This document shows, one piece after another, positions 51,326 through 64,000 of a stretch of DNA of 64,000 nt. Under the pieces are notes generated by a model, which saw only the letters and a program-made list of their open reading frames with translations, was not told where the DNA came from and did not search any database. How positions within the stretch are numbered: position 1 is the first letter of the stretch; every line of letters begins with the position of its first letter. Source of the DNA: Anisakis pegreffii (lineage: Eukaryota; Nematoda; Chromadorea; Rhabditida; Anisakidae); contig JAPYMA010000898.1 of the NCBI GenBank assembly GCA_035041965.1, forward strand, positions 124,001 through 188,000, in the 5' to 3' direction. A program made the position numbers and the translations under genes.

Positions 51326-54300
51326 ACGAAATAGAGATTGTTATTGATAGAGTTGAAAAGTCTTTAAACGGTGTGTGATAAGATGAATTGATGCCTTTGA
51401 ACTCGGAAGATTGCATAGTGGCGCGAGCGATTTCCTAGGAATTTAGCATGATGATGGGCATCTTTTAGATTTGGAAAGAAATCATTGGCATTGATAAGAA
51501 TAAGATTTGATCAATAATATTTCATTAATTGAGAGCATCTATTGAATCGGTTGAATTTGCTTCCACTCGATAACATTCGTTGAGCATATCTGACATTTGG
51601 ACACAGAAAATGTTTGGTGAAAGGTAAAATAATCGATCGTTTCAAGTAGTCACTCACATAGAAATTGACTCATTTGATTGAAGTGATTGTTGTGATATTG
51701 TTACATTATTATTGTAGTAGTTTACTTCTGACATTTTGAGTTGTTTCCACTTCGAGTTATTACTCCATTTTGAGTTGTTTATTGGGTTGAATTTCTGGTT
51801 TATTCCTGATTTGCCTTATGTGATGATGTTCAATTACGGCGGACTTAACGATCGTAAGATAACATTCAGCAATATTTTTTATCGTTTTTCATCGTCGTAA
51901 TTCAATGGTTTGATTCGGTCTTATTTGGGCTTATTATTGTTATTGTGATTGTGCCGCAGCAATTGTAGTTTTTATCGTTTGAGATTATTATCGTTGGAGT
52001 CTTCATTCATACGACTGTTATTAGAGTTCTAACTATTATTAGAATCGTTATTATTGTGCCAGTTTGATCGTGAAACTCAGTAATTAAGTGAATTGAGGAG
52101 GGGTTTATATTTCCACGTGACTGCTTTTATTGTTAACTTTAATGACATCGTAATGATTATTTTTGTTCTGCCTTACCTGTTCATTCAAAATTTTAATTTA
52201 CCCACCACTATTTTGTATTCATTGTCAACTTTTATTCGATCGTCCTTGATGTGCCATTCAGTATTTCATTCATTTTTAATTGTGGTCGTAATTATGCTCG
52301 TTTTTTTGTTTGTCATCAAAATTTTCGGTACGGAATTCACTTCAACTCAGTTGTATTTTTGTCTTCTTTTGTATCAATCGCTGTGTACGTTATGGAGTCT
52401 TTTAGTGATGAATATTTTAGGCAGCGATTTGATTTCGTCTGAAAAATGGAATCGTCGCGTTTTAATTGTTGTAAATTCGAAGTTCAAATTTGAATGGTGG
52501 CTCATTATTGCATTGTAGTGTATTGTATTGTACCGTATTCTATTGTATTCATTCGGTCATGTTTTATTGCTCTATTAGAGTTTTTTCAATTCCATTCCTG
52601 AAAGTACAATTGTTGTGCGATGGATGCAGTGAGGGCTCGATGCGAGTTTATGAGTATGACGATGTGATATGGATTACACTTTCAGAAAAATGAGTGTTCC
52701 AGAGACTTTTGTATAGGATTGAACCATTTCCACAGCCTTTTGTAGCATTTCGTTGTTTTATCACAGTCTTTCTATATGGAACAATCACTTGAGAATGATT
52801 TTATTCAATTGTTCCAGTTTGATTTCTATGAGATCGAGGTGATTTGCATGCAAAGCGATCGATTTCCAATATGGCTCCCTCCACTAGTAGTTCAAATGGA
52901 TGTTATCTTCTACAATCTGGCTTTATTAAGATTTTTTGCTGTTTCATTTGCATTCTTCGAGCGTATTGTATGACACTTTCATAATGTTTTTCTTCATTTT
53001 GTTAAGGATTTATTAATAAGCATCTAGTGGGATGTCTTAGGATATGGGTGGATGAATATGGCTAAGATCTGGCTTTTATACAGCTTCCGACATGCATATG
53101 GAAGACGATGAGAGGATTTCATATGGATTAATTGAATGATTTGGATTTTTGATCACTGAAATCGTTTTTACAATTCAGGCAAATCTTCTATCATTATGAA
53201 TTTTCAGTGGTTTCCTTTCCTCTTTTTATAACGTCTGCAAGTGCAATTGGAATTCATTATTCTGTAGTTATACGTTCTTTTGATGGATTATGACAGATGT
53301 CTACGAATTGAATTCATCTGAGATTAGCAATATGATGCATTGAAATCTTAAGATATCCTATCGAACACACTCGTTCACTCTCATTCTGTGTTTCTCCGGT
53401 TTTACCGTAGTGTTTTGCATTTCTCATTCTCTGACTCTCTTCGCCTTTGAAATGATCAAGTCTTCATAATTCGAAATCTTTCAGCATATCAATGTGGCAA
53501 CAAGCTATGATTCCATCGCGATTAATTTAATTAATTGATTCATCCACTTCTGTGACATCCCATCCATATATAATACGCAGACATATCATTTGCCTCATTA
53601 CAGAGAGATTCACTTCTTCTGTAAGTGTATTCATATTATGCGTGTATCCATTCGCTTTTATGAGGATATAATGATTGTCGACATTCGAAATCGGTTCGAC
53701 GAAAAAGAATGGAATCCCAAATTTTTGCCTATATCTTCACTGAGAATCCCTAAATTTTAGTTCCATATGTGATTCTGAAATATTTTCGTTCATGTTCGTT
53801 CGTGAATGTTTGATTGATTTCATTCGTTTATTTGCTTATCTCGATTTCATCAATTCAATTTTCAACAATTAATTGATTCTTTGTATTCACTACGATCAAC
53901 TCATATTGATAATCACTCTCAATTTCATCACGCTTCTAATTGTATTATATTTATAATTGTAATTTCGGAATGAAGTTATGTTCTCCACGAATTTCTTTTC
54001 ATTTTCACATCTCAATTGCACTACGAATGACAAGTAGTATTTATGGAACACAGAAAAGTTTCGATGGAAAGTCGAAAAAATTCCCTAGAAATTGCATTCA
54101 CATAGAAAGCTGAGGGAGGAGGATACACTGGGGAATATACAAGGAATATAAGGAAGGAAATGGATATATAAGAGATTCGATTATGACTGATAAAGCAGAT
54201 AATAAATGTCCATTTAGAAAGAGAGATGCTTATCTCCGAACATAAAAAGCTTTTAAATGGAAAGAAATGGATAAAGAGAATGGAAATTCTTTAGAGGATC

Positions 54301-56710
54301 AGTTTATGCACTAATGAGTGTTTTATTTCAGATAGGCTTAGTTGAGAATTTGGTTAAGGATAACGGATACGTAAACATGTGACAGAGCTAGCCAGCCAGG
54401 CAGCTTGCTAGTCTTCGTTCTGTATGCATGATAGCCTTAGCTCGGTGCTGGATTGCGCCACACATTATAACTCATGGACTGGAATGGCATCGTGCACATC
54501 GATTTACAGATGCGGAATAAAAGAACATTATAATGATGGATGGATGGATGAACGGACGGCCAGGCTAGGCTATAGAGGCCTGAGGGCAGACAGACGACAT
54601 TTGTGGATATCGTGTGACTGGGAGTGCTGCCGAAGAGACCAAGGATAAGCGATTAGAAAAGGGTGAAGGAGGATAAAGATCTGAAGATTTCATTGAATTG
54701 TGCGATATGCAGATGGATTAATTTCATGATAGACACGTGGAATGCACGGATGCATAGGATGTTGGTGAGAAAAGTTGAGGAAGGAGTGGAAAGGCATGCT
54801 AGTTAGCTAAATCATTAATGAGCAAATGTCATGAATAGTTGACAGCTTCGTGCATTTTTATCCTACTTGTCTATTATACTTGCAGATCATTCCATTTGTT
54901 TTCAAACTGTCCCAGAAAAAATTTGAGTTGTTTCTTTTGATTTTATCAAAGTAATGATTAATCAAATGCTAGACTGAGGTTAAATTTGATATTACGATTT
55001 GACTTGGGTGCGATTGGGAATGGTACGTGTGATAATATAACGAAAGTGAAACTGAACTAGAAGTAAGTTCAGGTCGTATCCTCTGACGGCTGCCCGAGAG
55101 CTGTACACGACCAGAAAGGACTCTAGAGAATAGAAAGTCTGAGGAAATGCGAGATTATACAATGGATAATGAGATTGCTCAAACTTTTCCCTTATATTTA
55201 TCCACTAAGTGATCATGAACATCAATGATCAACTAAGTGATCAAAAAATTCCTGCGAATACTTCTTTCTGATTGTTGAAAAAAAAAGAAGTACTTGAAAG
55301 ATTCTGTATTTTTTCAATAATCTGCGCTTATTGTTATTCTTCCTATCGCTGTTTTCTCAAGCAAAACGTGACGACAAATGACTGAAATGAACATATTCTA
55401 GTATGATCGCTTACTAATGAACATATCCATCACATTATTAGTTCCATTATGATTCCCAACGTTATTCGACGATAGATGTGCTGCTGCTGCTGAATGAGGC
55501 AAGATAATTGCTATACATTCTAAACACTTTATGTGGTTTATGACTCAATCCACTCTCCATCCATTTGATTGGTTTTTGTTTTCAATCTATGTTTAAGGAG
55601 AACTATTAAGAAATGCACACCATTCATGCGGATCGAATGGTTTCCATATGGATCTATCTCATAATGCATTCTTTGTGTTCTTTTCAAAGAAGAGTTGATG
55701 TGAAACTGTATGGGAAAGTTTGAGCAGAATGAGATTGAACTAATTATCCATAAAATAGGATATTTTGATTGACTGCAATGATAAGCGCTAATTTGCACTC
55801 GTCAGTTCAGAATTTGCCGTGCTATTCCTCTCGGATCTGCTATCATTAGGGAATTAACGGAGATATAGTGGGTGATATGTGAGAATAATGTGATTAAGCT
55901 TATGCGTGATCATTTGACTGAGACATTCTTATCGTTATTTAGCATTGTTGGATTTGATCTATACCCCGAGGTTTTTGATGCAATAGGTTTTGCGATCTTA
56001 ACGAAACATATGGAGGTATTTATACGAGTCGTGAGAATGAATGCATGTTATTTCATCAAGTTATTTCATTTCGAAAAGTTAAGCCATTCCAGAAGGTTAT
56101 TTCATTCGATTGTTCAGAAGGTTATCATTATCTGCCTTGTACTTTGTGTTTTCGCATGGGATTTAGAATGAGGAAAAGTGAAGAGCGGCTCTTTCGTACA
56201 TTATGAGATCGTGATGAAATCCACGAGTATATAATGCTATGTTTAAGTTACAAGTGGTCACAACGGTTTAGCTCCTAGTGAATTATTCGATATGATTGCG
56301 GTTGCCTTATTGCATTATTATTGTTATCACTGTATTGCTCTATTATCACTGTTTAACTTTATCATCTCGTATCACGATCCTATCGGTGTTATTTGTTAAG
56401 GTATCCATACGCCTCATCATCATTATCCCAGTCTTATTATTGTCCTCTTGGAGATCAGTGCTTTAATACGATACTCTGAAGTAGTGCAATATCCTACCTA
56501 ATAAGTGATCAGTTCAATTTATTGTTATTATTACCGTCTTATTGTAATTATCTTACCATGTCTTTCAATCTTTATCAGATTTTCAATGCTCTTCGTATCA
56601 TGTCATTGGATATGCCTCATCCGAATCTTTACTGACGACTAGCCTATTGTAGTAATACGATAGTTTTGTTAGAATGTATCTTGTATGATGTTGTTGCTAT
56701 CGTTAATATT

Positions 56711-56822
56711 AGAATTAGATAATAGATCAAGCATATCATAACCGAACCTAGCTCAGGTTCGATAACTTCATTAATGATATGCCAAGGGCACTGGTCAAGG
56801 AATATTTTGCTCGAGATTAAGT
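56711..56822 (-). mobile_element. Inverted, diverged copy of the foldback (MITE-like) family
   Basis: Read on the minus strand it has TCTCGAGCAAAATATTCCTTG, then CCTGAGCTAGGTTCGGTTAT and GATCTATTATCTAATTCTAA. This is the same order of blocks as the plus-strand copies. Confidence 0.6.
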
Positions 56823-57320
56823 TATTTTGTTGATGTAAGCAATGGAAGTGGTTTGGTTTCGTTTTTGATGGTATTGCATCGGAATTTTGCATGGAAGATT
56901 AGTGCCGATTAGATAAAATCTTTTGCTAAATTATCTGATGCTCACATATTAATGACTTTCTAGTTGAGTTTGGTTAAAAACTCTTCTGAGACGATCAAAA
57001 AACCTTTTTTTAAACTTACAGTCATGTGCCGTATTTTATTGCTCTATGAAAGGCGTTTTTTAGTTGAGAAGAGGAGCAGAGAATGAGAAATGAGAAGAGC
57101 ACGATGGTTAGAGAGAAATAAAGAATGAGAGTATGATAGGTGATGAAATTTAGCATGATTTCATCTTAAAAATAGTTAAAACTCTTTAAAAATATAGTGA
57201 TTACAATGAATTTTCATTTGTATTTAATAAGACTCAAAATTCTAGATGAACAAGTTATGAAGATGGCACATGCATGGACGTCTTTTAGCTTAAATGCAAA
57301 ATTGAGATGAATAACATTGA

Positions 57321-57476
57321 TAAACCACTTGGTTTTGGGCAAAACCTTCCTGTGCGATTGGAAGAACCTTTCCCATCCACAGGGGAAGTTTCGCTGGAAA
57401 CTGAATGATGTAGCAATGACATTGAGGTTGTCGAGTGTGAGCTAGGCTATGATTTGCTTTATATCTAATTATCTGT
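57321..57476 (+). mobile_element. Diverged copy of the foldback (MITE-like) family
   Basis: Starts AAACCACTTGGTTTTGGGCA with AAACCTTCC, has an inverted GGAAGTTTCGCTGGAAACTG arm, and ends with the family tail (GAGCTAGGCTATGATTTGC, TATCTAATTATCTG). Confidence 0.65.
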
Positions 57477-58721
57477 TAATGTTATCGGAAAATTAAACGG
57501 TAGTGTTGAAGGGTTTCGCACGAGACATTCAAGATTTGAAACGTTTTTGAGTTTCTGAGTCTTTATACATTTAGTGGAATAGTTTGTGGAATACTTTCGA
57601 AAATTTTATGGGAATATACATTTGGTTTAATGATTATTTTATGCCATTTGTTTTCAGCGGTTTTAAAGCGCACTTTCGAAATGAAACGCTCTAATGAACT
57701 CTGTTATTTGCTGAGAAAGAAAATTAGATGAATAATTAGGGACGATGGAGACGTTTAGTGTCATTAAAATGCAATGATGAGGTGAAATGCAATGAGAAAG
57801 ACGATGAAAGATAGTGAATGCCATTAGAAAATAACTGAAACTTCGAGAGATTCGGATAGAAAATGAATTCGGAAACTCACTCAGTAAATTCAATTGGTAA
57901 TGTGGAAAATCCCATTAAAATTGGATTTTGGGAAACACTTTCAAAATTTAGAATCCTTTCAAATGTCAGATTTCATTGTTGGCTTTCAAGACTAAAGTAA
58001 CTTAGAGTTAATTCGACCGATGAACAGGTGAGTAATTTGATGTTGTTATTGAATATTTTTTGAGTCCACCTTTGAGTATTCCAGTATTGAGAGGAATTCT
58101 TTGATCGTTTGATGGAATATGTCGATCATTTTAATTCAGAAGATGATAGAAGTCTGTAGTTCAGTACAAAATGTCTCACAATCATTGAAATAACCATTGA
58201 AACTATCGGACCTCGTCAAGTTATTCTTCTTTTATCATTGTGAATACCTGAATTTCTCACAAATTTATGCATTGGAATTAAGTGGATGGCGGCGCATGTG
58301 TATGTAATCTACCGAAAATGAGAAGTAATGGTCCAGAAATCCTGTCAAATTGTAGTCATTTTGTGAAAATTACTGCGAGATTCTATTCAAAATATCTTAT
58401 TGCTTTGCAATTCTCTTCAGTAAGTTCAGTGAATGTGTCTTATTTTAGAATCTCTGAAAAGTTTCTGTCCAAACTAAGACCGCTAGTGATAATGGTCGAT
58501 GATCTGCATAGATTTTCATATGAGATCTGAGAAATGCGCTTATGGATGAATAGCTGATAGAATTTGAACGAATATTGCATAGATACTATCGTCTTACATA
58601 TTGTTCAACAGAAAGGTTGCATTGATAATGCGATTTAATCATTGATAGCGAAATGATAACGGTAATAATTGAGGTCGTTTATTTCATTTGTCTCATTTAA
58701 CGAGAGAATCTTGAGCCTTTA

Positions 58722-58784
58722 GATCCCAATGTGAGCCTTCAGAGCCTTGATGTGATTGAGGCTCTGAAGACTCACGTTGGGATC
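58722..58784. repeat. Strong hairpin, 26-base stem
   Basis: Arms 58722-58747 and 58759-58784 are inverse copies with only two mismatches, separated by an 11-base loop. Arm 1 reads GATCCCAATGTGAGCCTTCA and onward. It could be a short palindromic mobile sequence or a structured RNA. It is not near a coding stop. Confidence 0.85.
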
Positions 58785-59093
58785 CCCTACGATTGGTTGG
58801 TTAGTTTTGAGTGATTTGAACAATCAGAAATCATTTTTTCAAGATGTTTTTCACTCAAAACTTGGATTACTTATCACTCAATGCGCTCTTATTCTAGATT
58901 TCTCTTGTTTCATCGCGCTCTTTTACGTTTCTCATTCTCTGTTTCTCTTAGCTGCACTGCGACGTGGAAATAAACTCGCCTGGCAGTGAAATGTTAGTGG
59001 TTCTCGGAAAGACTTAGTCTATGACCTGCGAGTTCGAGCTATCTAGAATCTCGGTCATATCTAAGAATTTTAGAGATTTTTAAATCCCCAAAT

Positions 59094-59148
59094 ATGACTT
59101 TCATGTGATTTGCCAGCTGAAAACCTGGAAAATCACATTGAAAGTCAT
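59094..59148. repeat. Hairpin, about 18-base stem plus inner CCAG/CTGG stem
   Basis: ATGACTTTCATGTGATTT pairs with AAATCACATTGAAAGTCAT with one extra base. An inner CCAG...CTGG extends the fold. It lies 300 bases from the hairpin at 58722-58784. Confidence 0.8.
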
Positions 59149-59540
59149 TCGTATTCTAGTGATAGATTGCAATTTTCGATGGAAACTTTGCTTTTCATTT
59201 GTTTGTGTTACTTTTCTTTTTGAATTCTTTTTGTTTTCAGCATTCAAATTCTAATCGTTCTTTCTAATTATATCACAAAATCATCGCTCTTAAGCTTCTT
59301 AAAATGTTATCATAGTGCGTAGTGGTAAGCATTCTTCACATATTCTGTGCTTCTTGATCTTATCGCTTATCTTTTTATGTGCTTATCAAGCAAACACATA
59401 CAGTGTTACGATAAGATTCATTAGAATTTACAATGTTCACATCCGGTGTTCATTTTTTATCAGTTTTAGTTGATCAAAGCACAAAGCACCTATTTTACAA
59501 AGCACTTTGCATTTTATTATTAGTGTGCTTGAAGTTCTGT

Positions 59541-59625
59541 TTAAGACGGTTTATTTTCCGAAAAAAAGACGCTTTTCGGTTCATTTCGGTTTAAGACGGT
59601 TTATTTTCCGAGAAAAAACGGTTTT
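59541..59625. repeat. Two-copy tandem repeat, unit 50 bases
   Basis: TTAAGACGGTTTATTTTCCG is repeated exactly 50 bases later, each copy followed by an A-rich run and a CGGTT box. The AAGACGGTTT core also occurs in the 36586-36740 foldback. Confidence 0.8.
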
Positions 59626-62600
59626 CCCAGTCAAATTTCTCCGTGAACATTCCAATTCCACAATTTTCATGGTCCAGTAGCAGCAATAATGACAATTTCA
59701 AAGCGGAGAGTTGCGATGAACGAATAATACCGGATTTTCTGGGTGATAGAATTATCAGAGTTCATAATCGTCCTCCATGAATCCATGATCTAAGCAGATC
59801 AATCAAGAATCTCATCAAGTTCCTCTCAATTTTCTCGATTTTGCGAGCGATTCGCCCCCTCTGCAGCCAATGAAGAACACGTATGCATATATACTTCGGA
59901 ACATTGGCTATTCGGGATCAAGTCTACGAAAGTCTATCCATGAAGTAATATAATGTAATATTCATTTGAACGTTCAGTCGTAGTCGTCCGTATGAAATTT
60001 GATATGCAGTTGCTGTTAGAAACGTATTTTTGAAGGAGAAGAATATGCCGTATGCATTCGATTGGATACGTTGAACCGAAGTGAAAATTGAATTTTAATG
60101 AATTGGCCGTTAAAGCATTGATGTGGTGGTGGTGTTTGTGTGATCATGAATTTGTGATGATCTATAAAGCGGATGAACCACCAATTGCACCCTCTCATCT
60201 CATGCATTCACATCAATTTGCATGTGTCTTCAAAAGTTTCTCCATTGTTATTAGCAAACCATTAACAATAGATATTGATAATGATATTGTACAGTTGTTT
60301 TCATAAGTTGAACATAGAAATCCCTCGATGTTTTATGCTTCATCCATTCTATGCATATTAATGGCCGTATTGGTGCATTCATATTCCAGATGCTTTGATC
60401 TGACAGTAGATCAATTCAGTCGTTTAATAGGCTGCTGCAGTTTTTGCGGAGGATTTCCGTTTGCTACACAAAGATATGCAAAAATTTCGATTCAGTGTTT
60501 TTTTTGGAGGAAAATGAGGAAAACTGTTGGGAAAATTCAATTAAATGTTGCGAAATTTTTTGGAATTGTTGGAAAATTATTCCGTTGTGAACAGCAAAAA
60601 TCATAGAAACTCAAAGAATAATGTTTCTAGATCTAACAGTAAGTGAAATTGTTGTCTTTGTTATTTCTTAATTGAATTGATAGCCGAGCAGGCATTCATG
60701 TCAAAATCTTAATTTTGGAAATTTTTATGGATGGTGGAAAAAATTTCATAGAATTTCATTAGGCGAATAGATTGTGACAGTCATACACAATTGCTAGTGG
60801 AAAGGAAGCGAACAATGCAGAGAACGACACTATCTCATGGCGCTCTCATTCTGTATCTCTCTCATCGCACGCACTCTTTTTATTTCTCATTCACTGTTTC
60901 TCTTGTGCCTCGATGTAGGAAATTTAAATGAAACGGATTAAATTCAGTGTTTTTTCGGTAACTTTGAATAATTTTTTAAATTCTGAATTCAGCTCTCACC
61001 CAACTCATCGTTGCTATACGGGATGTAGTCAGTGTGGAATTCCAGTCGGTCTCTTCAGTCAGTATCCATCTGAAATGAAGTCAGTATCCATCCTCTTGCT
61101 GATGGTATTTCTAAACTTCTGCGGGCCGTTCAGTCATAGCTGCTGCTGGAAATCTGAGAATTGACATTTATAAATAGCATCGTCTTGTCTCATTTAAATT
61201 CAATTCCATTTGAAGAACGACGTTCTATCTGAAGAAGTCAGTCGTCAGTTTAGTTTTATTTCATTAATTTTTTTCGCAAATTATTTCTTTCCCTTTTCCT
61301 GTCTCCTCCTCTTCCCCAAAATTTCATATCAACGAGAATTACGAGTCATGTGCGAGTTTTTTTGTTTTGTTGATGTTTATTGCTGTTTTATGCCTGACTC
61401 AGCGATCGAAAATCGTGTAATTGAATACTCGGGCCAATTCGTTGACCTGTCGACTTTTCGCTGGAACGAAGCAAAATATTTTTGTTATCTAAACATTCGA
61501 TTATGTCTCATAATATAGTATCGAGCATCAGCAGTGATATAAAATTTATCATTTTAATCAAAATACAGCTTATTTTATCTTAATCAAGATATAATTTGTT
61601 ACATTCGTTTAAAATGTTAAGATTTTCCAATGTGAATTGATCTGATACTAACAATGAGTTGAATATGAAATGAATAAGCTTGAGATATTTGAAGTGAGAT
61701 GAAATGTTCAAAGTCATTGAAGTGAAGCTAATGTCAATTGCGTGCGATTCTAACGATTTTTATTGCTATTATGATAATAAGAGTATTTCATCGCGTGCTT
61801 TTTGCTCAATGATCCATCGAAAGTGACTATTTTTTGAGCGCGTACGATGCTAACAGAAACTTTTAGGGAGAAACTAGCATATGGTGTGTTAGCTTATGCC
61901 ATCGTATTGTATCGAATTACATCACATCAATTGTGACACACAGTTTGATCGGTTCTGAATTGAACTGAATTGAATTCAGTTTGCGTTTCATATATCATCG
62001 ATGTTTATAGATGATCATTTCACTCTGTTGTTGCTGCTGCTGTCACTGTCAGCATTTTTATCAGTGATTCATGCTATCAGCAAGTTGCTATTTGACGTTA
62101 TCATTGATGTGCTGATCAGCGTTTTTATCAGTCCCGGCGTTGTGAGTGAGTAATAAATGTTGCGAAAAATACAAGTACACTACAAGCCACTACATCTTAA
62201 TCTGGTACTATTTTTCAAGATAAGCTATTGATTATGATCAAGTTAGATCAACGGCAACGCAAATCATCTATGATAAGGTCGCATCGGGGGTTGAATCGAG
62301 TTTGGAGGCCTGTAAGGCCGAACAATCCGAAAAGTGGAGGATAGGTCGGGCTTCCAACAGTAAGGGATAGGGATGACTGATTGCTTTCCGGCAACGATCT
62401 ATTTCTAACTGTAAGCCGAAAAACCAATGGAATTGATAATCCCAACGGTGATAGCAGTAGTAATAAGTGATTTTCCGAGACTGTAGTTCCCGATCCCGAT
62501 GGTAGGAAGTAGAGTCGGGGTCTCAGACGCCTCCGAACACTCGGAAGTGTTCAGGGTATCTCCAAAGCAACTCCAATCTTTAATTCTCATTTGTGCATAT

Positions 62601-64000
62601 GATATATCCATGTATAATATCTCCGGTGTGCATGGTTTATCCGTGCGTTGGTACTGATATTCTTCTTAATATTGCAATAATTTCTTTTGATAGTATCAGT
62701 AATATCATAGGATATCGTTAAGTGAACATTTCAGTGTTGATATCGTTATTGTCACATCGCTCTTTGGATTGTCCACTCAATCGCTTTTGTATGATTCATT
62801 TGGTCATTTTGTCAGAAATCATCACTTTGCTGTTCATTAATGCTTTCATATGATATCACATCGCAAAATCGTCTATGCGAGTTGTAATTTTCTTAGCTAG
62901 ATGATAACTGATACGATATGTTCATCATTGTTATTCTTATGTTCAATGATTTTGTTGTTATTGTTTTAGCTATCGTAGCAGTTCGTCTCATCACTGCCAA
63001 TGATATGAGGATATCGTAGGATTTATAGAGGTAATCGCCATTATTCAGAGCTTATCACTGTTGCGATTATTCCATTGTGTCTTGACTTGAAAACAAGTCG
63101 AAAAACAGTATCAGATAACTTCTTATTGACGAAATAAATCATCTTTGATTTGTGTATGCTTTAATGTAATGGATTGAGATTGATGATTTGTGTGGGCTGT
63201 GATATAATGAACTGATAGTGATAGATCAGTTTTATTTATGTATCTCTTTTAATCGCAACGTGGTTTGCATTTTTTATCGCCATGTGGTTTCACTTTGCTC
63301 ATTGTAAGCTTATTGATAATGTTGGTATCAGTATGTACCTTTCGATATCGCTTTGCTATCTTATTTTATCATTGATTTATCAGTGTTATCGTGAGTTAAC
63401 TGCTTTATCCTCTAGATCGCTATATTAAGATTATCATTATCCTGTTGTAATTGATTGGGTTTTTATACAGTTTGAATTTCAGAGTCAAAATTGATAAATG
63501 AATGCGTGAGCAATACTTGTCAGGCATTTCGAGTTTATGATCTATCTACAGGAACGGGGAACCAATTTTAGTGGAACTACTAATAAGATTTGAACGATCG
63601 CTTCAGAAGGATTCTGATTGCGCTCTTGAACTCAATATTTGGCTGTATTTAATTCTGTGAAGCTGAACATTTGGCGCTGATGACATAAAGTCTACAATAC
63701 AACGCCAGCCAGCATCTACACGCAACTGAACGAGTAGATCCCATTACTGCTGCTAAGCAAATCGATCCATCAGAAGGTTTAACTTGATCTCATCTTGAAC
63801 ATTTTATATCAGAGCAGCACTTTGATCTGCTTGAATCAGATTAAAGTTGCCCACTCATTGGACACTGCGTTCTCCTAGATGCCAAATTTTCATCCGTCTG
63901 AATTTGTGCATCTCAGGATGCCGAACAATGACAGTCACGTTCAGTTGATTACTATGGGACATGCGAATGATGCTTCGACTGCAACCACACCGAGGTTTCA

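Larger units (their letters stand above)
51326..64000. other. 3' flank of DNA2 and region without a recognisable gene
   Basis: The T/G-rich composition of the DNA2 transcript continues to about 53.0 kb. This makes the long T-rich open stretch 52093-52518 (non-ATG start, purely hydrophobic) best explained by composition in 3'UTR or read-through DNA. Further right I found no phase-consistent exon chain. Open stretches at 60328-60606 and 60928-61164 begin with real ATGs and are cysteine-containing, but they have no recognisable family. Repeats and hairpins are listed separately. Confidence 0.45.

Noticed and set aside
52093..52518. 141-codon hydrophobic open frame downstream of DNA2.
   Set aside because: T-rich composition alone gives long hydrophobic frames. 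It starts at a non-ATG codon and has no splice-site context or family motif.
54424..54648. 74-codon ATG-initiated frame in a locally GC-richer patch.
   Set aside because: It contains a GGAT tetranucleotide run and has no recognisable domain. It is more likely simple sequence than a gene.
62248..62611. Two overlapping minus-strand open frames in a GC-richer segment, with a small GAACACT/AGTGTTC palindrome.
   Set aside because: They are short, overlapping, without splice context or family similarity that I recognise, and the palindrome is too short to mean much.

Overview
This 64 kb window is AT-rich eukaryotic nuclear DNA, most likely from a nematode. The coding sequence is split into short exons (28-568 bases) by introns of roughly 50-1000 bases. 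Almost all of these introns end in a TTTCAG-like 3' splice site, as is typical of nematodes. I joined exons by hand and required reading phase to be kept at every junction. Four genes come out as complete, phase-consistent models. I saw no bacterial-type operons, CRISPR arrays, rRNA or convincing tRNA genes. The species cannot be named from the sequence alone.

Layout, left to right. 1-3068: no secure gene. 3069-7014 (+): an 8-exon seven-transmembrane receptor, followed by a tandem array of a ~238-base hairpin-rich repeat (8195-9003). 19594-10508 (-): a 13-exon PP2C-like phosphatase-domain protein of 922 residues. 19.6-36.2 kb: a long stretch without a recognisable gene, containing microsatellites and scattered small repeats. 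42226-36262 (-): a 15-exon gene for Integrator complex subunit 10 (730 residues). 43604-51325 (+): an 18-exon gene for the DNA2 nuclease/helicase (1255 residues), arranged head to head with INTS10. 51.3-64 kb: no recognisable gene, several copies of dispersed foldback repeats and two strong hairpins.

Functional links are limited, as expected for a eukaryotic chromosome segment. DNA2 (replication and repair) and INTS10 (3'-end processing and transcription attenuation by the Integrator complex) share a short intergenic region and probably a bidirectional promoter. Base composition is strand-asymmetric across the genes: the RNA-like strand is rich in T and G, including introns and about 1 kb past the stop codons. 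This gives an independent view of where transcripts run, and it explains two long ORFs beside the genes as compositional artefacts.

The most unusual material is repetitive rather than coding. There is a foldback (MITE-like) family with five copies in the window, one of them in a DNA2 intron. There is also a 155-base foldback built from a short internal repeat with perfect 10-base terminal inverted repeats, and the 238-base hairpin repeat, which also has a partial copy inside the receptor gene's last intron. I found no evidence for a new multi-gene system.
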